Shown here: in pieces, positions 35,206-43,358 of the stretch | Layout of the letters: each line of letters begins with the position of its first letter | Numbering within the stretch: the first letter of the stretch is position 1 | Assembly: GCF_001665235.1 (NCBI RefSeq) | Contig: NZ_LZSC01000064.1 | Span: 124,001-188,000 of the forward strand | From: Mycobacterium sp. 1100029.7 | Lineage (GTDB): Bacteria; Actinomycetota; Actinomycetes; Mycobacteriales; Mycobacteriaceae | DNA length: 64,000 nucleotides | Direction: 5' to 3' | Notes under the pieces: generated by a model | Seen by the model: the letters and a program-made list of their open reading frames with translations, nothing else | Database searches by the model: none | Told to the model about the DNA's origin: nothing | Made by a program: the position numbers and the translations under genes

Positions 35206-38200
35206 TTACGGCATGGCGTGAGCCATCGCCAGATGCCCCTCAAAGCCGAGCGAGGTCGCCAGCTCCAGGTGCTGATCCCGCAGAGTTCGATATGCGCGGT
35301 CGTCTCCGCGAGCGTGGGCCAGCAATGCCTGCAGCCGCAGCACGGCGATGTCGTTGACGACGTATCCGGGATCGGTGGGAGTGGCGGCCAAGGCGTTGGT
35401 GGCGGCCTGCGCCTCGCCGACATCACAGGTGCTGCCGCGGGCCAGGAGTGTCTCGACCAGCGCGGTGGTGGCCAGTGCAATCCAGACGGAGGGTCCCGAA
35501 GCCGTCAAGTCGGTCACGGTCGAGCGCGCCAGGTCGACGGCCCCGTCGACATCGCCGCGCCTTGACTGATCCTGTGCGAGATAGCTATTGGCGATCGGGA
35601 CGATGCTCAGCGTGAACTGTTCGTTCAGGGAGCGGTCGCGTGCCTGCGTCAGAATTGCCAGCCCGGTCGCATGGTCCGCGCCCGGCTGGCCGGCCAGTGC
35701 CACCCCGCAGACCGTTTCGGAAAGGCCCACCGCGATGTCTTCGCCGGCCTGCCGGGCCAGTTCCAGCGCGGAGACCGAGGCGGCAACCACGGCTTCGTCG
35801 GGAACCAGGGCTCCGAACGCGATGCCAGAAAGGTACAGATAGAACACGGTGCTGGCGTGGGTCATGATGTCGGTGCGGCGCGCGGCCTCGATGACCGCCG
35901 ACGCGGGTTCACGCCAATCAGCAAGCCCGAGTGAACCTTTGGCGACGACATGCATGGCCTCCGCGTAGGCCAGCGGTGAGCCGAAGACTATATTTCCTTT
36001 CGTGTAATCGCCGGCCGCGAGGTCGATCACCCGTTCGGACAACCGCAGCGTTTCGGCCATCTCGCCCGTCTCGTGTTTGGTCAGCATCGCCATCGGCAGA
36101 CCACCGACGATCAACGACGGATCACCGATGGATTCGAGCAACTGGACTTGTTCATCGGCCAGTTGCGATGCCTGTGCGCGACGCACGTTCATGAGATGGC
36201 GTGCGACCAAACCGACCATGCCGATGGCCAGTGAGCGCTGATCGCCCACGGCGTTGCACAATTGGCGCAATTCCTCGAATCCCGTCTCGGCGCCGCGACC
36301 ACCAAGGCGAGATGCTGTGGCGCACAGGAAGGTTCGCGGCGCGATCCGCATCGACATGCGGCCCGGGTGCTCCTCGGGCAACCGGTCGGCGACCTGCAAT
36401 GCCCTGCGCCAGCTGGTGTGCGCCGCGGCGATGTCACGGGTATTCGTCCAGGTTCCGGCGCGCATGTGCCAGTCGAACGCGGCCGGCAGGTCACCCGCGG
36501 CCTCGGTGTGTTCGGCGATCAACGCGGCGTTCTCGTCGACCGGACCACGCGCTTCGATTGCGGCTGCCAGCCGCCGGTGCAGCGTCGAACGATCCGATTT
36601 CAGCTGTGATTCGTAGGCGACGGCGTGGATGAGCGGATGCCGAAAGGCATACTGCGCCTTGGGTGTGAAGCGGACTTGATCGATCAGTTCGGCTTCGACG
36701 AGGGCCGCCACATCGGGCTCGCTGAGTAGCGCGATCAGCAGATCGGTGTCGAAGCGAGACCCGATCACCGCGGCGGCGTGCAGCGTGTGCTTGGCAGCCG
36801 CATTCAGCCGGTCGATGCGGGACCCGATGGTGGCTTGCAAGGTGGGCGGCACGGCGACCTCGGCGATATTGTCGGCCAGCCGATACTCGCCCGTCACGCC
36901 CTGCAGCACACCACGTTCGGACAGGTCGCGGACCATCTCTTCGGCGAAGAAGGGGTTACCGGCGGCGCGGTCGGCGATCAGCTGCGTCAGCATGCCGGTC
37001 GAGGGGTCGTCGCCGAGCAACTCGGTGGTGAGCACCGACGTCTGCGCGTCGTTCAACGGGCGCAACGCCAGTGACTGCCCACCCGACAGACGGCTCAACT
37101 GGCCTTGATATTCGGGCCGATAGGTGATCAGCACCAGCGTCGGCGTCTGCGGAATGATGGCGAGGAAGCCCGCCAACAGCGACTCGCTGGCCTCGTCGAT
37201 CCAGTGCGCATCTTCGATCACGTACAGACCCGGTTGCTGCCGGGCCAGCGCCGCGCCGTTGATCAGCGCCGTCACCCGGCGGCGGCGGGCGTCGGGCGCG
37301 ATGTCGGGTAACGCCGTGGCCGCGTCGCGAACGCCAAGAAGGTCGTGCAGTAATACCGTGTCGTCGGGATCGGCCTGGATAAACAGTTCGCCGAGCCGGA
37401 CCCGTGCCTTCTCCGGGTCGACATCCTCGATACCGAAAGCCGATCGCAGTAATCGCGCCACCGCTTGGAACGGGATGTCGCTGGCGTGGGATTCGCAGTA
37501 GGCCGCACACACCGGGACACCGCGGCTGGTGGCAACGGCGGCGGCTTCGCGGACCATCCGGCTCTTGCCGACACCGGCCGGCCCCACGAAACTCACGACG
37601 CAGCCCGAACCCCCGATCGCCTCGTCCAGGATGGCGGCGACGGTATTGAGTTCCCACTCGCGCCCGACCAGTTTGGACTCGCCGCGTCGCCGGGAGTGCT
37701 GACCGTCAACGGCTAGCAGGCGCCGCGCCGGGACCGGCGTCTGCGACCCCTTGATCCGCACCTGCCCGGGCCGGTCGAGCACCGCGACGTGTTCGACCAA
37801 TCGCGCCGTCGACTCGCTGAGCATCACCGCGCCGGGGTCCGCCGCGGACTCCATGCGCTGAGCCATCCCGACTTGCTCGCCGATCGCGGTGTAACTTGCT
37901 GCGCCGGAACCGATTTCGCCGGCGATGACCTGGCCGGAGTTGAGGCCCACCCGCAGCCGCACGGTGATGCCGTCGCGTGCTTCGACGTCCTTGGCCAGCC
38001 TGGCCGCTTCGGACTGCAGGTCCAACGCGGCCAGGCAGGCGCGAAAGGCGTGATCCTCCAATGCCGTCGGGGCCCCGAAGACCGCCATGATGCCGTCGCC
38101 GGTGAACTTGTCCACGGTGCCGCCGTAGCGGCGCACCACCGCGGAGGAATACTCGACGAGATCGGTCATGATCTCGCGCAGCCGCTCGGCGCCGACGCGC

Positions 38201-38385
38201 GCCGCGAGGTCCATCGACCGAACCACGTCGGCGAAGAGCACCGTCACCTGTTTGTATTCGGCAACCCGGGCGGCTTCGGCCGTCGGTGTGCCGCATTCGC
38301 TGCAGAACTTAGCCGTCGCGGCCAGTTCGGTGCCGCACGACCCGCAGGACCGTCGCTGTGTCAGCGCCCCGTGCGCGTCATCCAC
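35206..38385 (-). CDS. Class III cyclase-like / AAA ATPase / TPR regulator
   Basis: 1059 residues from GTG 38385. An N-terminal zinc ribbon (Cys14, Cys17, Cys28, Cys31) precedes a class III nucleotide cyclase domain (residues 45-215). It has metal Asp53 (LFADVV), Asp97 (DKFTGDGIMAVFG) and Lys93 as an adenine-selecting residue. The transition-state motif reads VGMAQR instead of VNxAxR, and the substrate Asp is Glu (IGEQ), so activity may be reduced. The AAA domain has Walker A GPAGVGKSRM and Walker B LYVIEDAHWIDE. A long TPR region (about 570-1059) follows. There is no C-terminal LuxR-type helix-turn-helix. Confidence 0.85.
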   Translation of the reverse strand: MDDAHGALTQRRSCGSCGTELAATAKFCSECGTPTAEAARVAEYKQVTVLFADVVRSMDLAARVGAERLREIMTDLVEYSSAVVRRYGGTVDKFTGDGIMAVFGAPTALEDHAFRACLAALDLQSEAARLAKDVEARDGITVRLRVGLNSGQVIAGEIGSGAASYTAIGEQVGMAQRMESAADPGAVMLSESTARLVEHVAVLDRPGQVRIKGSQTPVPARRLLAVDGQHSRRRGESKLVGREWELNTVAAILDEAIGGSGCVVSFVGPAGVGKSRMVREAAAVATSRGVPVCAAYCESHASDIPFQAVARLLRSAFGIEDVDPEKARVRLGELFIQADPDDTVLLHDLLGVRDAATALPDIAPDARRRRVTALINGAALARQQPGLYVIEDAHWIDEASESLLAGFLAIIPQTPTLVLITYRPEYQGQLSRLSGGQSLALRPLNDAQTSVLTTELLGDDPSTGMLTQLIADRAAGNPFFAEEMVRDLSERGVLQGVTGEYRLADNIAEVAVPPTLQATIGSRIDRLNAAAKHTLHAAAVIGSRFDTDLLIALLSEPDVAALVEAELIDQVRFTPKAQYAFRHPLIHAVAYESQLKSDRSTLHRRLAAAIEARGPVDENAALIAEHTEAAGDLPAAFDWHMRAGTWTNTRDIAAAHTSWRRALQVADRLPEEHPGRMSMRIAPRTFLCATASRLGGRGAETGFEELRQLCNAVGDQRSLAIGMVGLVARHLMNVRRAQASQLADEQVQLLESIGDPSLIVGGLPMAMLTKHETGEMAETLRLSERVIDLAAGDYTKGNIVFGSPLAYAEAMHVVAKGSLGLADWREPASAVIEAARRTDIMTHASTVFYLYLSGIAFGALVPDEAVVAASVSALELARQAGEDIAVGLSETVCGVALAGQPGADHATGLAILTQARDRSLNEQFTLSIVPIANSYLAQDQSRRGDVDGAVDLARSTVTDLTASGPSVWIALATTALVETLLARGSTCDVGEAQAATNALAATPTDPGYVVNDIAVLRLQALLAHARGDDRAYRTLRDQHLELATSLGFEGHLAMAHAMP

Positions 38386-38509
38386 CTCAGTATGGTCGCA
38401 CCGCCGTAACCGCTGCGGGGGATTTATCGGCCATGACAATCCGCCGGGTCGTGGTTTGCTGAGCGGGCTCGGCGACACCGCGACCGCATTCGGTGCGATG
38501 ATCACGGAC

Positions 38510-39010
38510 ATGGATGTCGACCACCCGGAAGACGACCAGCTGTGGGATCACGATTCACGCGGCGAGACCGAGACGGAGCGGCTGGACCGCAACTGGAACA
38601 GCCTGCTGCAGGAGCTTCGTGTGGTGCAGACCGGCGTGCAGTTACTCACCGGATTCCTGCTGACGCTGCCGTTCCAGCAGCGGTTCGACGTGCTCGGTCA
38701 ACCGATGCGGGTCGCCTATCTGGTGACGGTCGGATGCTCGGTCGCCGCGACGGTGCTGCTGATCGCACCGGTGGGCATTCACCGGCTGTTGTTCCGCAGG
38801 CACCGGTTGCAGGTGCTGGTGTCGGCCGCGCACCGCTGCGCCTACGCCGGGCTGGCGCTGCTGGGGCTGGCGCTGACCGGGGTGACGGTGATCATCTTCG
38901 TTGCGGTAGCCGGGATGATCGCCGGTTATATCGCGGGGGCGTGCGCGCTGGCCATGTTCGCGTCGTTCTGGTGGCTGTTACCGCTGTCGCTCCGCACCCA
39001 CGGCATGTAG
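38510..39010 (+). CDS. DUF6328-like four-helix membrane protein
   Basis: 166 residues from ATG 38510 (ATG 38498 is also in frame). The acidic N-terminus with ETETERLDRNWNSLLQELRVVQTGVQLLTGFLLTLPF is the family signature. Four membrane helices follow, with RHRLQVLVSAAHR between the second and third. It is divergent from the cyclase-like gene (125 nt) and abuts the HAD gene tail to tail with no gap. The function is unknown. Confidence 0.78.
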   Translation: MDVDHPEDDQLWDHDSRGETETERLDRNWNSLLQELRVVQTGVQLLTGFLLTLPFQQRFDVLGQPMRVAYLVTVGCSVAATVLLIAPVGIHRLLFRRHRLQVLVSAAHRCAYAGLALLGLALTGVTVIIFVAVAGMIAGYIAGACALAMFASFWWLLPLSLRTHGM

Positions 39011-39685
39011 TCAGTCGCCGGGTGCCAGCGCCGCGATACGGGTAGTGCTCAGCTGCTCGAGAAGTTCCTGAGCGTCGGCGAAAACCGACGATGCGCCGGC
39101 CGCTTCCAGCTCGTCGCGGGACACCCCACCGCTCAACACCCCGATGCAGGGCACCCCGGCGGCCCGGGCCGCGTGCGCGTCCCAGACGGCATCGCCGACG
39201 AACACCGCGTGCTCGGCATCCACCCCGGCCCGGTCCAATGCGACTTCGACGATCCCGGGCTCGGGTTTGGCGGTGTCGACGTCACGCGACGACGTCGTCG
39301 CCGCGATCACGTCGTCGCAGTCGAGCACCTTGCGGAGCAGCTCGAGCTCGTCCTCGGGTGCCGAACTGGCCAACACCACCTGCAGGCCCAGCTCGGCGAC
39401 GCGGTGCAGCAAGTCTCGAGCGCCCGGAAGGGGCGCCAGCAGTGGAGCGAGCTCCCGGTAGTAGCGGCTGTGCGCATCGCTGAGCCGGTCTTGGACCTCG
39501 GCGGGCGCGTCGTCGGTCAGGGTGCGGACCAGGGTCGAGCCGTCCATTCCGATGCCCCGGTGGATCCGCCAGGCCGCGACCGGAAAGTCTTCGGCGTCGA
39601 AGGCGCGTTGCCAGGCGTACACATGCAGGTAGTTGGAATCGACGAGGGTTCCGTCGACGTCGAACAGCACGGCGGGATTGCTCAT
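39011..39685 (-). CDS. HAD-superfamily phosphatase
   Basis: 224 residues from ATG 39685. The nucleophile motif LFDVDGTLVDSNY (residues 7-19), motif II LASSAPEDE, motif III Lys of KPEPGI and motif IV VGDAVWDAHAA are complete. The cap-domain type matches beta-phosphoglucomutase or phosphoglycolate-phosphatase-like enzymes. The substrate is not known. A longer frame upstream would cover the UsfY promoter region and is rejected. Confidence 0.87.
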   Translation of the reverse strand: MSNPAVLFDVDGTLVDSNYLHVYAWQRAFDAEDFPVAAWRIHRGIGMDGSTLVRTLTDDAPAEVQDRLSDAHSRYYRELAPLLAPLPGARDLLHRVAELGLQVVLASSAPEDELELLRKVLDCDDVIAATTSSRDVDTAKPEPGIVEVALDRAGVDAEHAVFVGDAVWDAHAARAAGVPCIGVLSGGVSRDELEAAGASSVFADAQELLEQLSTTRIAALAPGD

Positions 39686-39711
39686 CGCTGCGGCATACCC
39701 GCCCTCGGGCC

Positions 39712-39737
39712 GTTTGACCCCTATGAACCCCGGGTAG
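39712..39737 (+). promoter_or_regulatory. SigF-like promoter upstream of the UsfY-like gene
   Basis: GTTT (39712-39715), 16-nt spacer, GGGTAG (39732-39737). It is one of the best SigF matches in the window. The start codon is 108 nt downstream, leaving a leader with two TGCACGTG copies. Confidence 0.55.
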
Positions 39738-39844
39738 GCCCCAACAAGTTTCAGCTGCGGTGCACGTGTCCAGTTTTTCGAACCGTGTGCACCCGCTGCA
39801 CGTGAATCTTGTTGATGCAAAACATAATTCGTGAGGACTGTCAG

Positions 39845-40144
39845 ATGGATTACCCCGTCGACCATGCCCGTACCACGCGCCAGCACGCTGGCGAAACAAT
39901 GAAAAACCGTGCCAATGCTCCCGGGTTGGTCGCCGTGGCGTTGGGCGTGGTCGCGCTGGTCTTGGGCCTCTACGCGTTTGCCTCACACCACGCGACCATC
40001 GGTGTGGTTGCCGTAGTCCTGGCGGTCGTCGTGGGCTTGGCCGGCTCGATCTGGCTGGCCTACGCCCACCGCAAAGTGCGTCGAGCGGAGCTGCAACTCG
40101 AGGCGATGAACCCCGGCGTGCCCGCCCCTCCGCCGAGCAGTTGA
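39845..40144 (+). CDS. UsfY-like membrane protein
   Basis: 99 residues from ATG 39845. The N-terminus DYPVDHARTTRQHAGETMKN resembles the conserved start of UsfY (Rv3288c), whose gene lies beside rsbW-sigF in M. tuberculosis. Two membrane helices follow (about residues 32-52 and 57-77), then a short cytosolic tail. The biochemical role of UsfY is unknown. The upstream SigF-like promoter fits membership in the SigF regulon. Confidence 0.75.
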   Translation: MDYPVDHARTTRQHAGETMKNRANAPGLVAVALGVVALVLGLYAFASHHATIGVVAVVLAVVVGLAGSIWLAYAHRKVRRAELQLEAMNPGVPAPPPSS

Positions 40145-40320
40145 GCGGGGCGACCGGTGCTGGTGAGGCCGCAAATCAGGGTGCCCAATACCCCAGAATT
40201 GTCGTGCGCGCAATTTTCTTGGATTTTCTCCGTGTGGAGCACCTCAGAACGGGGTACAGCCGGTGCCACGGGGGAGTACATCGGAGGTGCGTCATCCCGC
40301 CATCCAGCAGGAGGTAAGCC

Positions 40321-40620
40321 ATGAAGACCGCAAGCGACTACGACGCGCGCCGCGTGACCGATGTTGACGCTCAGGAGCCGTCCGAGCTCCGCCAACTCGA
40401 TCCCGCCTTGGGATCGGCCACCGCAGTGGTCGACGAGGATCCCAACGATGTGCACTTCTTCGAGCTGCCCGGTGCGGACCTGTCCGGTGAGGAACTGGCC
40501 GTGACCGTGATCCCGCAGCAGGCCGACGAGTTCACCTGCTCGAGCTGCTTCCTGGTGCAACACCGGCACCGGATGCAGCTGTCCAGTTCCGGGTTGCCCG
40601 TGTGCATCGATTGTTCCTGA
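40321..40620 (+). CDS. DUF4193 protein
   Basis: 99 residues with a CAGGAGG site before ATG 40321. The start SDYDARR, the block FELPGADLSGEEL and QADEFTCSSCFLVQHRHR with a second C-x2-C-type pair (CIDC) match the DUF4193 family (related to Rv2699c). The four cysteines may bind zinc. Family members are small, conserved and of unknown function. This copy is accessory because the conserved one lies elsewhere in mycobacteria. Confidence 0.88.
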   Translation: MKTASDYDARRVTDVDAQEPSELRQLDPALGSATAVVDEDPNDVHFFELPGADLSGEELAVTVIPQQADEFTCSSCFLVQHRHRMQLSSSGLPVCIDCS

Positions 40621-40644
40621 GCCATTTGGCAATACAATCGAGGA

Positions 40645-41025
40645 ATGCACGGCGTTCTAGTCTTTGACGGCCGATGCGGGGTGTGCACGCGAGCGGTCAA
40701 CGCGCTGGCCCGGTGGGATCGCACCGGCGCGCTGCGCATCGAACCGATGCAGTCCCCGGGGATGGCCGACCGGCTCGGGGTGACCGATGACCGAATGCTG
40801 CAATCGGCTTGGTGGCTCGACTCTTCCGGTGCGATCTTCGACGGGGCGCACGCGATGAATGCCGCGCTGGCGGTGGCGTTGGGGACCCGTATTCCGTTGT
40901 GGGTCTACCGCATCCCGGGTGTGGGAGCGCTGCAGAACATCGTCTACCACTGGGTGTCGACGCATCGTTATCGCTTCCCCGGGGCGACGCCACTGTGCGA
41001 ATCCGAGCCCGAGCGCTGCGCCTAG
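40645..41025 (+). CDS. DCC-family thiol-disulfide oxidoreductase-like protein (DUF393)
   Basis: 126 residues from ATG 40645, 24 nt after the DUF4193 gene. The N-terminal FDGRCGVCTRAVNAL holds the D-x2-C-x2-C motif of the family, and YRIPGVGALQNIVYHWVSTHRYRF is the conserved C-terminal block. The redox partner is unknown. It shares the four bases CTAG with the stop of the opposing gene. Confidence 0.85.
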   Translation: MHGVLVFDGRCGVCTRAVNALARWDRTGALRIEPMQSPGMADRLGVTDDRMLQSAWWLDSSGAIFDGAHAMNAALAVALGTRIPLWVYRIPGVGALQNIVYHWVSTHRYRFPGATPLCESEPERCA

Positions 41026-41603
41026 CCGCCGGCGGCCACCTGTGCCCATTGCCGTTCGCAGACTCGGCACTGACGAGTAACGGTGGACCACCGCGGTTCG
41101 CCGTCGGCGGGTTTGCGAACCAGGTGGGTGGCTTGGTCGCCGCATCCGGGGCAGGTGCACCTGGCGCAATACGGCTCGTCCGGCTGCCGGCTCATCAGGT
41201 GCAGGTTCTCGTCGCGGGAGAACGGCACGATCGCCAGCGCCTCGGGACGCGGGCCGGCCTTGGGAGTGTCGAACCACAACAGGCCACAGACCACCATCGC
41301 CACCGCGCCGAAGACGGCCACAATCACCAACGGGATGTTCCACGGCCAATTCGGCGGCACCGGGGTGAGTGCGAGAAACAGCATCACCGCTGACACCAGG
41401 AAACTGACGACGGCCCCCGGTTTGGCGAATCGGTAGCCACCGACTTGCAGCGCCTCCCAGACGGCGATTTCGTGGCGGCGTTGTGCGATCTCCAAAAGTG
41501 TTGGATGGTAAGGAAATTCGTCGCCTTTTTGGCGAGCGGGGGCGTTGTTCGGGCGGTGGCCGATATCGTCGGGCTCGGGGGAGGTCGGCCGGACCATCGC
41601 CAT
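41022..41603 (-). CDS. Two-helix membrane protein with C-terminal zinc-ribbon-like cysteines
   Basis: 193 residues from ATG 41603. A cytosolic start (PTLLEIAQRRHEIAVWEALQVGG) is followed by two membrane helices (about residues 68-88 and 94-116). The C-terminus has CARCTCPGCG and CRVCERQW, six cysteines suited to zinc binding. The function is unknown. Upstream lies a 495-bp non-coding stretch. Confidence 0.68.
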   Translation of the reverse strand: MAMVRPTSPEPDDIGHRPNNAPARQKGDEFPYHPTLLEIAQRRHEIAVWEALQVGGYRFAKPGAVVSFLVSAVMLFLALTPVPPNWPWNIPLVIVAVFGAVAMVVCGLLWFDTPKAGPRPEALAIVPFSRDENLHLMSRQPDEPYCARCTCPGCGDQATHLVRKPADGEPRWSTVTRQCRVCERQWAQVAAGG

Positions 41604-42098
41604 GCGCCTCAACCTTAGTGGCGGGTCACGCTTGGGGCGAGGCGAAGATCGACTCTCCCCGAAATCGTTTTGCTGCGACGGCATGTGGCTGACTATTCCG
41701 GTGCCGGATTCATGCAGTCTGATTCAACCGCGAAGCGGGTTCGCCCGCAATGATCGCACCCAGAATCGGCGGTGCTGAACCGGTCGAGTGCGGCCGCCGA
41801 ATGTCGTTACGGAGTTTGGCACCTCGGGGCGATCCCGACGGTGGCTACGAAGCCGCAGCGAACAGCGGAGAACGCCGGGACCGACTCGTCGGAATCTCTG
41901 GCCGCAATCTCTGCGGTTGACGCAGGCCATCTTCCAATGATTCCTCAGCGGTGACTCAGCAATGAATCTCTAGCCTCTGGCGCTGTGAGCAACATCAAGA
42001 CGGCTGGTCGCCGGAACTTCCCGGCCCGGACCGGTGCCGTTACCGCGGTCACCGTGTGCCGCCCCGACGGCCGCGCGAACGCGGCGAGGAGCTGAACA
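41604..42098. other. 495-bp intergenic region before the PPE genes
   Basis: Both strands hold only short frames without ribosome sites or family features. The clear element is the direct-repeat box at 41943-41961. No tRNA, strong hairpin or SigF-like promoter was seen. A GAGGAG site at 42086-42091 belongs to the PPE gene. Confidence 0.6.
41943..41961 (+). promoter_or_regulatory. Direct-repeat response-regulator box upstream of PPE gene 1
   Basis: CCTCAGCG (41943-41950), 3 nt, ACTCAGCA (41954-41961). The 11-nt period equals that of the boxes at the two-component genes. It lies 137 nt before the PPE start. Confidence 0.45.
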
Positions 42099-43319
42099 GT
42101 GGACTTTGCATTGCTTCCCCCAGAGGTCAATTCCGCGCGCATGCGTCGCGGCGCAGGTTCACAACCTTTGCTGGTCGCAGCGTCGGCGTGGAAGTCGCTG
42201 GCGGCGGAGTTGCGGTCCACGGCGTTGTCCTGTGCGGCGGTGCTCTCGGCGATGACCGAGGATTGGCAGGGACCCGCGGCCGCGGCGATGACGGCCGCGG
42301 CGGCGCCCTATGTGGCGTGGCTGAACGCCACGGCCGTGCAAGCCGAGCAGGCCGCGACGCACGCCGAGGCCGCGGCGTCGGCCTATGAGGCGGCATTCGC
42401 GGCCACGGTCCCGCCGCCGTTGATCGCGACCAACCGCGCACAGTTGGCCGCGCTGCTGGCCACCAACGTGATTGGGCAAAACAGTGCGGCGATCGCTGCC
42501 ATCGAGGCTCAGTACGGCGAGATGTGGGCCCAGGACGCCGCGACGATGTACGGCTACGCGGCGGCCTCGGCGCTGGCCACCGATCTGTCCCGGTTCGATG
42601 CGCCCCAGCAGATCACCGATATCGCCGGCCTCACGGAGCAGGCCACGGCGACGGGCCGCGCCGTCGCCGCCGACGTGGGCACCGGGCAGTCGTCGCTGTC
42701 GGCACTGATGGACGCGGTGCCCGGCAGCCTGCGGGACCTGGCCGCTCCGTCGTCGCGGCCGACCGCGCTTGATCTCGGCGGCTGGAACCCGTTCGCTCCC
42801 GGATCGGCCGCCGACACCACGGGCCTCAATGGCGTGCTCAACGCCCTGTTTGGCGTCGACACGGCGTTCGGGCAGCTCATCAACGCCAACATCTGGAACA
42901 CCATCTTCGGGTCGGGGTTCTATCTGCCGAGCAATTTCCTGGGGACCGCCGCCGACTTCATCGGCCTGAGCCAAGTCGGCGGTGCCGCAGCCGAAGTCAC
43001 CACCGGGGTCGCCGACAGCGCGGCCGCGGCGGCCGCGACCGAGGCCGTGGCAGGCGCTGCGGGCAACTCCGCCGCCGCGGCACTGGGTACCAGCGTCCCG
43101 GTCGGGCCGCTGTCGGTGCCACCAAGCTGGGTCGGCACACCGCAAGCGCAACCTGCCGCGTCGCTGGGTGCCACACCGATGTTCGCCGCACCCTCGGCGG
43201 TGGCCGCGGGCATGCCGGGTGTGCCCTTGGCAGGCATGAGCGGCAGAGGCTTCGGCCGCCAGGTTCCCCAATACGGCTTCAAGCCCAACTTCGTCACACG
43301 CCCACCGGCCGCCGGCTGA
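42099..43319 (+). CDS. PPE-SVP family protein 1
   Basis: 406 residues from GTG 42099 with GAGGAG upstream. The PPE domain (1-180) shows ALLPPEVNSARM, the W-x-G-type EDWQGPAA and YEAAFAATVPPP. The SVP signature is GPLSVPPSW near residue 340, and the tail QYGFKPNFVTRPPAAG is shared with the next gene. PPE-SVP proteins are exported by ESX-5 and partner with PE proteins. No PE gene is adjacent. The partner and role are unknown. Confidence 0.93.
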   Translation: MDFALLPPEVNSARMRRGAGSQPLLVAASAWKSLAAELRSTALSCAAVLSAMTEDWQGPAAAAMTAAAAPYVAWLNATAVQAEQAATHAEAAASAYEAAFAATVPPPLIATNRAQLAALLATNVIGQNSAAIAAIEAQYGEMWAQDAATMYGYAAASALATDLSRFDAPQQITDIAGLTEQATATGRAVAADVGTGQSSLSALMDAVPGSLRDLAAPSSRPTALDLGGWNPFAPGSAADTTGLNGVLNALFGVDTAFGQLINANIWNTIFGSGFYLPSNFLGTAADFIGLSQVGGAAAEVTTGVADSAAAAAATEAVAGAAGNSAAAALGTSVPVGPLSVPPSWVGTPQAQPAASLGATPMFAAPSAVAAGMPGVPLAGMSGRGFGRQVPQYGFKPNFVTRPPAAG

Positions 43320-43358
43320 CGCCGTCACAATCACAGCACCCAGGGGAGGGGACGGTCG

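Noticed and set aside
40231..40257. GGGTAC before the DUF4193 gene as a SigF promoter
   Set aside because: The -35 position reads CGTGT and lacks GTTT or GATT.
41772..41954. 60-codon frame in the intergenic region before PPE 1
   Set aside because: No ribosome site, no family, and it overlaps the response-regulator box.
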